64,000 nt of DNA, taken from NCBI GenBank assembly GCA_964416195.1, contig CAYQDB010000010.1, positions 29,568 through 93,567 on the forward strand, in the 5' to 3' direction. The stretch comes from CAYQDB01 sp964416195 (lineage in GTDB: Bacteria; Zixibacteria; MSB-5A5; GN15; FEB-12). The notes below the pieces were generated by a model that saw nothing but the letters and a program-made list of their open reading frames with translations, had not been told where the DNA came from and made no database searches. Numbering within the stretch: the stretch's first letter is position 1; the number at the start of each line of letters is the position of its first letter. This document shows positions 54,463 to 62,504 of this stretch, piece by piece. The position numbers and the translations under genes were made by a program.

Positions 54463-54912
54463 GTGAAACAAAAACAGTTTCTGCCGCCAAGCTATTTCTG
54501 GGGATGCTTCCTTCTAATGATCGGCTTACATTTCTTGTTTCCGCTTGCGGAGGTAATCGCCTCACCATATAACTATTTAGGTGTCATGTTACTTATCGTT
54601 GGGCTGGTATTCAATGTCTGGTCTTCAAATTTCTTTAATAAAGTAAAAACCACAGTCAAACCGTTTGAAGAAGCGAGTTATCTGGTTACAGAAGGTCTGT
54701 TTAAGTATAGCCGACATCCTATGTACCTCGGAATGCTCTTGGCCCTCGTAGGATTATTCCTTCTATTGGGAAGCATCACGCCGTTGTTCGTCATACCAAT
54801 CTTTGTATGGGCAATTACAAAGAGATTTCTCCTCATCGAAGAAAGGGCTCTCGAAGAGAGATTTGGAGAAGAGTATATAAAATACAAAGATAGGGTAAGG
54901 CGCTGGCTATGA
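54463..54912 (+). CDS. Isoprenylcysteine carboxyl methyltransferase-like membrane protein
   Basis: 149 residues from GTG 54463 (AGGGG 4 bases upstream). Three to four hydrophobic helices. The phospholipid methyltransferase/ICMT signature is TEGLFKYSRHPMYLGMLLAL (about 75-94), and EERALEERFGEEYIKYKDRVRRW closes the protein, as in that family. Family members methylate small molecules, lipids or protein ends in the membrane; here the substrate is unknown. It does not share a clear operon with the radical SAM gene, which starts about 215 bases later. Confidence 0.87.
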   Translation: MKQKQFLPPSYFWGCFLLMIGLHFLFPLAEVIASPYNYLGVMLLIVGLVFNVWSSNFFNKVKTTVKPFEEASYLVTEGLFKYSRHPMYLGMLLALVGLFLLLGSITPLFVIPIFVWAITKRFLLIEERALEERFGEEYIKYKDRVRRWL

Positions 54913-55128
54913 GCTCATTTAGGGACGACCTCACTACAGCACCATTTCTTACACAATTCTTGGTCTGAATTGTCTACCAATAGCTGTTGGAATCCAATTG
55001 AAGATGACAGACCATTTATTTTAGTTTACTTGCCAGTGCCGCACAACTATCCTTGGGTGCTTGAAAATGATAGGGAAATCATAATAACCTGCAAGGCAGG
55101 TAGTTCAAACAGGCAACAGGATCAAACA

Positions 55129-56112
55129 ATGCCGAAGCTGACCGCACGACGGAAAGCGAAAATCGCAGGGCGCACGGTTAACAATATTCTTCTGGGGCGA
55201 CCAGTCACTGTTTCATTCGAGGTAACCTACAACTGCAACGCCCGCTGCGAACACTGCGATCTGGGGGATTACGTCAAGGAACCCCATCTGGGGCCGGAGG
55301 AGTTTGCGCGATGGATCACCGAGCTGCGCCCATCTGTAGCGCAGATCTCCGGAGGGGAACCTCTCCTGCGAAAAGACCTCATTGATATTATCCGAGAAAT
55401 GCGGCGGCGCGATCCGGTGGCAGTCTTTATCATCACCACAAATGTCTCACTTCTTAACGAGGAGAAATACCTGAAACTGCGTGAGGCTGGAGTAGACCAG
55501 TTTTCGTTCTCTCTCGATTATCCCGATGAACGTCACAACGAGTTTCGGCATCTCAAGAAGAATTTCGAACATATTCGAGAACTGGCCCAGAAGCTGACAC
55601 GGTATGGAAACAGAGACATTATCTTAGCCTGTGTGGTACAGAGCGACAATTTTCGTGATCTCCCCCGCATTGCAGAGCTGGCCAAAGAGTGGGGCGTGGC
55701 AGTCAATTTCAGCACCTACAATGCGCTCCGAAACGGCAAGAAGCATTTTCTTATCAGTTCGAAAGAAGATCAGGCGGAACTCCGCCAGGTGGTCAACAGG
55801 CTGGTATCGATGCAGAATGACAGCTATCCCATTCTGACCTCGGAATGGACGCTTCGGCAGATGATTCGTTTCTTTGAAACCGGTCGCCAGCCCCATTGCC
55901 AAGCGGGGAAACGATTCTTGATTGTCGGTCCCTGGGCAAAACTAACTCCGTGCGGGATGTTTCGTGATACCTACGAATCTCAGGCAAACATGAAACGGGA
56001 ATTCTCCGCACACAATCGCTGCTCTGAATGTTTTACTGCTATCCGGGCCAATTCGGAGAAATCACCTTACCGTCTTTTCACGGACGCCCTCCGAGCGGTA
56101 CGCCAACGTTAG
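55129..56112 (+). CDS. Radical SAM/SPASM-like protein
   Basis: 327 residues from ATG 55129, chosen because AGGA lies 7 bases upstream; the frame extends 53 codons further without a site. Radical SAM cluster motif CNARCEHC (about 27-34), then SGGEPLLRKDLIDII (about 68-82) as SAM-binding signature. C-terminal cysteines CQAGKRFLI, TPCGMF and CSECF (about 265-310) suggest a SPASM/Twitch-type auxiliary iron-sulfur cluster. A start from Met 54 of the open frame gives a typical N-terminus (MPKLTARRKAKI). The substrate is not evident; no peptide precursor gene was seen nearby. Confidence 0.88.
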   Translation: MPKLTARRKAKIAGRTVNNILLGRPVTVSFEVTYNCNARCEHCDLGDYVKEPHLGPEEFARWITELRPSVAQISGGEPLLRKDLIDIIREMRRRDPVAVFIITTNVSLLNEEKYLKLREAGVDQFSFSLDYPDERHNEFRHLKKNFEHIRELAQKLTRYGNRDIILACVVQSDNFRDLPRIAELAKEWGVAVNFSTYNALRNGKKHFLISSKEDQAELRQVVNRLVSMQNDSYPILTSEWTLRQMIRFFETGRQPHCQAGKRFLIVGPWAKLTPCGMFRDTYESQANMKREFSAHNRCSECFTAIRANSEKSPYRLFTDALRAVRQR

Positions 56113-56213
56113 ATAGCCTTGCACACATAGCAGTATCAAGAGCGTGAAGCTTCTGACCTGTAAGCTTGCTTGCCGTAGTCTGGTACCTTCAGCCCCTGCG
56201 TTGTCGGTAAGAA

Positions 56214-56250
56214 CAAAAAAACGGCCGCCCCTTAATCAAGAGACGGCCGC
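56214..56250 (-). terminator. Terminator of the C25-like peptidase gene
   Basis: Minus strand stem CGGCCGTC..GGCGGCCG followed by seven T. About 30 bases beyond the stop. A near-identical hairpin is duplicated at 59153-59180. Confidence 0.9.
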
Positions 56251-56278
56251 TATTATATTCAAACTGCTAATCAAACCG

Positions 56279-58984
56279 CTACGGACAGAGCGGCGGCGGA
56301 GAGCCGAGCTTGAACAGGTACGTTACCAAGTACGTCAAATCGGAGACGTCAATCGGACCGCCAACACCAACAATACCGTCGACATTAGCCTGTTCCGGAC
56401 ATGGGGGAGTCAAGCCACCGGTGAAGAGGTAGGCAACCAGATAGGTCAAATCGGATACATCGATCGGCCCACCGACACCAAGAATATCGTCAACATTACC
56501 ACGATCCTGGCAGCAGCAGGCATCACCAACACCATTGTTATCTGTATCAGCCTGACTTGGATTGGCCGTGTCGGGACAATTATCCAAGGCGCATGTATTA
56601 GCGGGGAAACCGGGATTTCCGAAGCCGTCGCCGTCAGTATCAGTGCAGACATCGCACGAGTCGCCCATACCGTCACTGTCACTATCCTCCTGTTCGGGAT
56701 TGCACACATAAATGCAGTTGTCGCAGCTGTCACCAACACCGTCTCCCTCTCCATCTGATTGGTCGGGGTTATAGACCGTCGGGCAATTATCATCCGGGCA
56801 CGTATTCTCCGGATGCCCAGGATCGCCGTAACCATCGCCGTCGGCATCAATACAGAAAGTCGAAAAGATGCTCAGATGCTGTATATCAGTAAGAGAAGGA
56901 CTGTCGGAGTCGGTAACTCGGATAGTGAAGTTGAATGTGCCGGAGGCTGTTGGAGTACCGGAAATCTCACCTGTGGACGGGTTCAAGCTCAATCCATCTG
57001 GCAGATCGCCTGCCGTTATATCCCAGCTATATGGAAGCAAGCCGCCTGTAGCTTCCACTACCTGGTTATAAGTCTCACCAACCTCTACTTCAGGTAAGGA
57101 GGTAGTGGTGATGGTAACCGCTGGTTCGGAGGGATATTGGACCACCGCCCTGATCAAGAAATTGTAGTCCTGTCCCCAGTAGTCATAAAGTGTGTGCCAG
57201 CTTCCATCGCGATACAGGCTGCTACGGTGCTCTGTCTCCGGCTGTCCGTCATCCATGTATATCCACAGGGTATCTCCAGGTCCGGGTGATAAAATATTAA
57301 CGCCGATGTGAAAATCTTCATTCTTCTGGAAGGTGATATTCTTACCAGAAAAATCGGCTACTATCGTCCCGTAGATGGGCAATGTTCCCTGTGGAATATC
57401 GACTGAATCAACTAACGTAGTGGGATAGGTCCCATCGCTTTCCCAGACATACACCCTTGCCCCTGGAGCCCCGGGGAAGCATCCTCGTATACCTGCAACA
57501 GTCAAGGTACAGGCCTCCGCAGCCGTAAATCTAACGTTATATAGGTCTCTCCCATAGGCATTGGGCAAACTTATCATGTATTGATCATTTCCATCATCAT
57601 ATTGAACCAACCTACTCGTTGACTTCTCTCGCAAAACAAGAGTGGGATCGCCGATCAGGGTCATACCATAGAACCAGCATACTTCCCAATCTTCAAACCC
57701 GTCAGCAGCTCTGGCAACGAACCAATCGAGAAAGGCTTCCCCTATCGTCTCTCCTTCTCCGAACGGCCGGTAGAAATCGGAGAAATACAGCATTGAACCG
57801 CTCTTGGTGCTGCCTAAGGCCGCCAGCCCATAAGTGTTACAAAAAGCATACCATCCTGCCATGTAGTCCGTCTCCACATACCTTGCATTGGAGCAGGCAA
57901 AGAGATTGTAGAAATAGGCAATCGGGTCGATGGCTATCACTTCTGAATTGTAAGTATAGCTCCATTGTTCATAAGGTTTCTTGAAACTGTGACCGCCGGG
58001 CCAGGAGTGAGCGCATACCTGAATAAACTCGTAATTCTGGGGAAGCCTGCTTTCGTAGTCGGGAGCCCAGGTTGTCCATTCGTCATTAACGAATGTCCTC
58101 TCGCCATAGGCACCACCAACGCTTAAATTCCACCAGGCGGATGATGGAACCCAGTCGTCATCAATGTAAACTAAGCTGCGATTGTTTAGAGGAAGCAGCC
58201 CGCTTCTATAAATATGATTTTTGTAAAAGTAATTCTGAAGCAAAGAGACCTCGTCAGCTCCACCCATGGTGAGAGGAGATGCGGTTAAGCGGCCAAGCCA
58301 TATTTCCGGAGCAACATGACCGGTATGGGAGTCATACTTTCCGTCCATGTCCGAGTCTGTGAAGGCTCCATCCATGTCCATATAGAACAGGTCGGTGGGA
58401 AACTCCTCATGTTCAGGGGGGTCCCAACACTCAGCCTCATACCAGGCAACCGGCAGATCGCCGATCAGAACGCACCCTTCCATGCCCGAAGAATATCTTC
58501 CCTGAAGGAAAGTACGCAGATCCTCTGGAGTGCCCCCAGAAGTTGTATACACCTCAACATCATATCCCTCTCCAGTAAGGTCGAGCACGTACAGGTCTAT
58601 TGAGGACTGGATTTGGCTGTACAGGGATGAATTTATTACGACACAGAACTTTGTCCCGTTGGCGGTGCTTTTCGGCCTTGAACTCTCCGCCGCGAGTTTA
58701 ATCTGGAAGGGGCCTCTCACTCCGGCTCTTGCCTTCCACTCCACGTAACTGATCGGCGTCCGTCCCTCAGGATCCACCCATCTGGTTACCGCAACCCCGT
58801 GGCTACACTGCTGTTCAATAGTATCTCCGATGGATGCGGGATAACCGTTCTCTTGAGCAGTTGCGCCTTTCTCGCCATCTTGCCCATATGCTACATTCGT
58901 TGAGGTATAAGCAATGAGACAACATGCGGCCAAGAAAACAAAACCGCACAAAGCAACCATCTTTACTGAGTTGTTGATAGACAT
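56279..58984 (-). CDS. Secreted C25-like (gingipain-type) peptidase with dockerin-like tail
   Basis: 901 residues. Signal peptide about 1-33. The catalytic region (about 110-460) resembles peptidase family C25: EGCVLIGDLPVAWYE, then His in VCAHSWPGGHSF (about 325-336) and Cys in YFYNLFACSNARYV (about 362-375). Two further beta domains follow, including a putative-Ig repeat (SLPEVEVGETYNQVVEA, GLSLNPSTGEISGTPTASG; about 665-740). Thrombospondin type 3-like calcium repeats come next (DADGDGYGD, DSDGMGDSCD; about 750-840). Two dockerin-like repeats (PIDVSDLTYLVAYLF, PIDVSDLTYLVTYLF) end the protein. It has its own perfect promoter and terminator. Enzyme activity is inferred from the His/Cys pair. 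Confidence 0.85.
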   Translation of the reverse strand: MSINNSVKMVALCGFVFLAACCLIAYTSTNVAYGQDGEKGATAQENGYPASIGDTIEQQCSHGVAVTRWVDPEGRTPISYVEWKARAGVRGPFQIKLAAESSRPKSTANGTKFCVVINSSLYSQIQSSIDLYVLDLTGEGYDVEVYTTSGGTPEDLRTFLQGRYSSGMEGCVLIGDLPVAWYEAECWDPPEHEEFPTDLFYMDMDGAFTDSDMDGKYDSHTGHVAPEIWLGRLTASPLTMGGADEVSLLQNYFYKNHIYRSGLLPLNNRSLVYIDDDWVPSSAWWNLSVGGAYGERTFVNDEWTTWAPDYESRLPQNYEFIQVCAHSWPGGHSFKKPYEQWSYTYNSEVIAIDPIAYFYNLFACSNARYVETDYMAGWYAFCNTYGLAALGSTKSGSMLYFSDFYRPFGEGETIGEAFLDWFVARAADGFEDWEVCWFYGMTLIGDPTLVLREKSTSRLVQYDDGNDQYMISLPNAYGRDLYNVRFTAAEACTLTVAGIRGCFPGAPGARVYVWESDGTYPTTLVDSVDIPQGTLPIYGTIVADFSGKNITFQKNEDFHIGVNILSPGPGDTLWIYMDDGQPETEHRSSLYRDGSWHTLYDYWGQDYNFLIRAVVQYPSEPAVTITTTSLPEVEVGETYNQVVEATGGLLPYSWDITAGDLPDGLSLNPSTGEISGTPTASGTFNFTIRVTDSDSPSLTDIQHLSIFSTFCIDADGDGYGDPGHPENTCPDDNCPTVYNPDQSDGEGDGVGDSCDNCIYVCNPEQEDSDSDGMGDSCDVCTDTDGDGFGNPGFPANTCALDNCPDTANPSQADTDNNGVGDACCCQDRGNVDDILGVGGPIDVSDLTYLVAYLFTGGLTPPCPEQANVDGIVGVGGPIDVSDLTYLVTYLFKLGSPPPLCP

Positions 58985-59045
58985 TCTCTGACTCCTTCGC
59001 TTACTTACACAGCACCCTGCTGTTTTTCTGTAGTATCTGTAGTCT

Positions 59046-59074
59046 ATTATAACCCTTTCACTTCACTCTGTCAA
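59046..59074 (-). promoter_or_regulatory. Consensus promoter of the C25-like peptidase gene
   Basis: Minus strand TTGACA (59069-59074), 17-base spacer, TATAAT (59046-59051). Both hexamers and the spacing are the sigma-70 consensus. About 60 bases before the start codon. Confidence 0.85.
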
Positions 59075-59152
59075 GTGAGATCTTCTGTTATTCTATTTGT
59101 GCAAGGATGTGCTAAACGAACAAGGTCACTATTGCCGACAACCAGCCAAACA

Positions 59153-59310
59153 ACGGCCGTCCCTTAGTCAAGAGACGGCCGTTGAGGTAGGCAACCAGAT
59201 AGGTCAAATCGGATACATCGATCGGCCCACCGACACCAAGAATATCGTCAACATTACCACGATCCTGGCAGCAGCAGGCATCACCAACGCCATTGCTAAC
59301 TGTATCAGGA
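59153..59310 (-). pseudogene. Duplicated dockerin-repeat and terminator fragment
   Basis: About 125 bases (59184-59310) are almost identical to 56425-56550 of the C25-like gene, covering the VGDACCCQDRGNVDD..DVSDLTYLVAYL part. They are followed by a copy of the CGGCCG hairpin. Dockerin repeat 2 is missing between them. No catalytic part lies upstream on the minus strand, so this is a 3' fragment left by duplication and deletion, not an active gene. Confidence 0.8.
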
Positions 59311-59389
59311 TAAACGGCGTACATCTAATATCAAAACCCCCGATAGGTGGGGTACAGCGTGTTCCCGTCATCGCGAGGAGTCCGCCTCA

Positions 59390-59459
59390 GCCGGACGACG
59401 TAGCGATCTCGACGGTTAGGGTGTTGGGGTTGTTGCCGCTTTAAGTGGCTGTGGAACCC
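59390..59459. repeat. Flanking direct repeat, left copy
   Basis: 70 bases beginning GCCGGACGACGTAGCGATCT and ending in GGAACCC. The right copy is at 59977-60046, same length and orientation, about 80% identical by eye. The sequence includes a GTTGGGGTT-GTTGCCGCTTT block. Confidence 0.7.
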
Positions 59460-59470
59460 GACCAGAATCC

Positions 59471-59562
59471 GTCATCCCCGCGCCTACTCTGTCATCCCCG
59501 CGCCTACTCTGTCATCCCCGCGCCTACTCTGTCATCCCCGCGCCTACTCTGTCATCCCCGCG
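59471..59562 (+). repeat. Tandem 20-bp repeats
   Basis: Four perfect direct copies of GTCATCCCCGCGCCTACTCT (59471-59550) and a fifth start (GTCATCCCCGCG, 59551-59562). The last leads into a full GTCATCCCCGCG-cag-GCGGGGATCC palindrome. No spacers separate the units, so this is not a CRISPR array. Confidence 0.9.
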
Positions 59563-59890
59563 CAGGCGGGGATCCACAGTCTCCTGCAATTTCATCATAA
59601 AGGTCCCGCCACTGAGCATTCGATTCTTTAATGAGATTGACTTTCTATTCCCTGCGCCACTTCTTGATTCGCTTTTCGCGAGTAATCACCTCATGTGGAT
59701 CATCAAGGACCTCGTAGTACACAAGCCGAGTGACTCCGTACTTCTTGGTGAACCCTTGTACCAAGCCATGTCTGTGCTCATATACTCGCCTGATAAGATC
59801 ATTCGTGACACCAACGTACAGTGTCCCGTTCCTCTTACTGGCCATCATGTAAACATAATACTGTTTCACGACAGGTTCTGTGTCACTCAC
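59552..59890 (-). pseudogene. GIY-YIG endonuclease gene interrupted by an amber stop
   Basis: The intact frame runs from GTG 59890 to TAG at 59645-59647 (81 residues). It has the GIY-YIG core YYVYMMASKRNGTLYVGVTND (key residues Y-V-Y, L-Y-V-G-V), the H in YEHRHG, and VITREKRIKKWRRE. Just after the stop the same frame continues KVNLIKESNAQWRDLYDEIAG, the normal C-terminus of this UPF0213-like family, to a TGA at 59552-59554. In relatives the position of the stop is Trp, so a TGG to TAG change is likely. The gene ends inside the GCGGGGATGAC palindrome. It lies between inverted GTCATYCCCGCG palindromes and two direct repeats. Confidence 0.85.
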
Positions 59891-59901
59891 ACCCTATCTA
59901 A

Positions 59902-59928
59902 CCTGGATTCCCGCCTTCGCGGGAATGA
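59902..59928. repeat. GTCATTCCCGCG palindrome, inverted copy
   Basis: CTGGATTCCCGCC-ttc-GCGGGAATGAC, a common dispersed bacterial repeat. It faces the copy at 59551-59576 in opposite orientation, bracketing the GIY-YIG gene. Confidence 0.75.
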
Positions 59929-59976
59929 CATTATTGACTTAGAATATCGCGAGTTTGCCAAAGGCGAACGCCGCAG

Positions 59977-60046
59977 GCGGACGACGTGGCGATCTCAACG
60001 GTCAGAATGTTGGGGTTCTTGCCGCTTTTAGCGCCTGCGGAAGCCC
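59977..60046. repeat. Flanking direct repeat, right copy
   Basis: 70 bases, GGCGGACGACGTGGCGATCT at the start and GGAAGCCC at the end, partner of 59390-59459. Its end is 3 bases from the stop of the extended TPR membrane-protein frame at 60049. Confidence 0.7.
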
Positions 60047-60048
60047 AT

Positions 60049-61122
60049 TTACCAAGTCTCAATCTGCGCGACGTTATTGCAATCCATCAGACTAAGTGTT
60101 GAGTCGATTCCCAAGGCAATGTCATAGCACTTTAATGCTCGACTAGTGTCTCCAAGTGATAGCAATAGACAAGCCTCCTTCCACTTTCAAAGAGCTGCCC
60201 AAGGCCAGACCTCAATTTCCTTAATTCTCGACAGGGCTCTTCCACTCTGAATGTTGGCTATGAGCTGCTCAAGACATTCAAATGCACGCCTATATGCTTT
60301 GGCAGCTTCCGATGGCTTCCCATTCTGTTCCAAAAGTCCGGCTGCCCACCCCACCAAGTAACCTGCGTAGGGCCACTCCGCAAAACGCTTGTCTTCACGT
60401 GACAAGCGCTTTATCAAATCTGCTGCACGTAGCGGATCCTTTGCACTGACTTTGCTAGCCAAAAGAGGCACGACGTCAAGGATGACGTTCCGAGCGAGAG
60501 ATGGTAGGTTGTAAGTGGAATCACCGAATCTTAATGGATAAGTCGGATAGGAAGACACCCAAAACGCAACCTGCAACACACCTGTTACCGGGTGGTGGAC
60601 CCGGAAGCTAGTTACACCTGTCTCAAAAAATCCTCTGATGGAAGCGTTACTCTCGAGTTTCGTTGTGCTTCCCCAAAATACGGCTGTCGCATTGTACTTC
60701 TGCGCCAGACGTTGCGCTTCACTCTCCGAGTCGGCTACCCACGATACTGCATGAGTCGAGACAAGCGTATCCAGCTCCAGCTTTCTCAATTGAATTCTCA
60801 ACTCGATTTCAAGCATTTCGTTCAGCTGCTGTGTACCGAAGTGTTCACTTAGTCTTGCGCCGGAGAGCCGGGGGAGGAGAACACCAATTGTGGTATCCGG
60901 GAACCTCTGAAAATAGGGCACCACTGATGCCACAATAACTCCGTATATAAGCGCAAGAGCAGTGAGTACCCTCATCAATCGAACAAAACCCACCCAAGTC
61001 CTGATAAACTTGACTACCCACCTGATGTTAACACCTGCAATTACGAATATTAAACCAACAATTACCAAGTCTGAGATTGACTCAGGTTGGTATGCTCGTT
61101 CAATTAAGTCAAGCCAGTCCAT
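60049..61122 (-). pseudogene. TPR membrane protein with an in-frame TGA
   Basis: The intact frame from ATG 61122 to TGA 60187-60189 gives 311 residues. It has two membrane helices at about 18-35 and 48-70, a beta/alpha domain (about 78-190, DTTIGVLLPRLSG and NATAVFWGSTTKLE), then TPR-like helices (about 205-300, KPSEAAKAYRRAFECLEQL). After the TGA the same frame goes on for 45 codons as a further TPR helix pair (SLGDTSRALKCYDIALGID) before TAA at 60049-60051. The stop therefore probably truncates the gene, though the shorter product might still fold. GGAGGTGGGGG lies before the ATG. Confidence 0.6.
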
Positions 61123-61212
61123 ACCCCCACCTCCACACCTATATCATCACAAAACAATCCACCAGCATACATCCCTGTGACAGCGTGAACATTGAGGTCT
61201 TGCTCCCGGTTG

Positions 61213-62442
61213 CTAATGTGTCTCTTTGTAGGCCTTCAGCACACCAATTACGTAGTCGATGTCGGCTTCAGTATGAGAGGCGCTGACCTGGAACCGTATC
61301 TCTTCATCGCCTTTGGGGACTACCGGGAAGTTCAAGCCGGTGCCCAGCACGCCATTCTTGGTCAGATGCTTCACAAGATCGGTTGTCTTTTGTGTGTCTC
61401 GGACCATCAGCGGCACCACGGGATGGGGGCCTTCAATCGTTTCATAGCCTGCATCTTTTAGACCGGTCTCGAACCTCTTGGTCATTTTGCCGAGGTGCTC
61501 CAGTATCTTTAGACCTTCCGGGCTGTCAAGAATCTGAATCGCCTTCATTGCAGCGGATGCTTCTGAAACGGTTATCGGGTTGGAATAGATATACATGGGG
61601 GCTGTCTCGCGCAGGTACTCAACAATAGCCGAAGAAGCTACCACAAACCCGCCATTTATGCCGAAGGCCTTACCCAGCGTCCCGATAAGGATGTCAACTT
61701 TCGTATTCAGGTACTGCTCAGTTCCCCCACCGGTCTTTCCAAAAGCGCCAATACCATGAGAGTCGTCCACAATAGATATGACGCCTTCCTCGAACTCACT
61801 GTTGTACTTTTTGCAGATCTCAACCAGCTTATCCAGAGGGGCATTGTCACCTCTCATGCTGAAAATACCGTCGGTAACAACCAGGGCTCTCTTTCCTTTA
61901 CCAATGCTCTCCTTGAGCTTAGCCTCAAAATCCGCCATGTCGTTGTGTTTGTAAATGAACTTACCGGCCGGCCTGGACAGTCTCATCGACTGGATAATGC
62001 AGTTGTGGTTCAACTCATCGCTGACAAGAACCGTCTCACTTGTCGTCAACGGTACGATAACACCCATGCTGGTTACGTATGCCGAGCTGAAGAGCATGGC
62101 CGCTTCACGGTCAAGGAACTTCGCCAGTTTCCTTTCCAATGCAATATGAGCTGCATAGGTGCCGCTTATGAACCGGACAGCTCCCGGCCCGGCGCCGAAT
62201 ATCTTGGCCGCGTTTTCTTCAGCTTCAATCACGTCTTTGCGAAGGGACATGCCCAGGTAAGAGTTCGAATTCATCTTGATGAATTCCTTGTCTCCTTCGC
62301 CTTCAATAAAGTATCGGGGTCCGTTCTTACCTTCCGCCGGCTTCACGCCGGTAATGACCATCTCTTTGCCTTTAGCGGTACCTTTTTGCTTGAGTTCATT
62401 CAGGGCCGCATTAAGAGCCGTATTCAGACGTTCTACTGACAT
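61213..62442 (-). CDS. kbl: Glycine C-acetyltransferase (2-amino-3-ketobutyrate CoA ligase)
   Basis: 409 residues of the alpha-oxoamine synthase family. PLP-binding Lys in IGTLGKAFGINGG (about 246-258), His of VDDSHGIGAFGKTGGG (about 218-233) and NSNSYLGMS near the N-terminus. It splits 2-amino-3-oxobutanoate with CoA into glycine and acetyl-CoA. The upstream tdh gene makes this substrate from threonine, so the pair forms the threonine dehydrogenase pathway. GGGAG lies 6 bases before ATG 62442. Confidence 0.93.
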   Translation of the reverse strand: MSVERLNTALNAALNELKQKGTAKGKEMVITGVKPAEGKNGPRYFIEGEGDKEFIKMNSNSYLGMSLRKDVIEAEENAAKIFGAGPGAVRFISGTYAAHIALERKLAKFLDREAAMLFSSAYVTSMGVIVPLTTSETVLVSDELNHNCIIQSMRLSRPAGKFIYKHNDMADFEAKLKESIGKGKRALVVTDGIFSMRGDNAPLDKLVEICKKYNSEFEEGVISIVDDSHGIGAFGKTGGGTEQYLNTKVDILIGTLGKAFGINGGFVVASSAIVEYLRETAPMYIYSNPITVSEASAAMKAIQILDSPEGLKILEHLGKMTKRFETGLKDAGYETIEGPHPVVPLMVRDTQKTTDLVKHLTKNGVLGTGLNFPVVPKGDEEIRFQVSASHTEADIDYVIGVLKAYKETH

Positions 62443-62504
62443 TGTTACTCCCGAAAGTTAATCTGCCGCGAAACAGTCTGTCTGTCCCGACGGCTTGTTT
62501 ATTG

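Noticed and set aside
59471..59570. CRISPR array
   Set aside because: The 20-bp units are directly joined with no spacers, and no cas gene is in the window.
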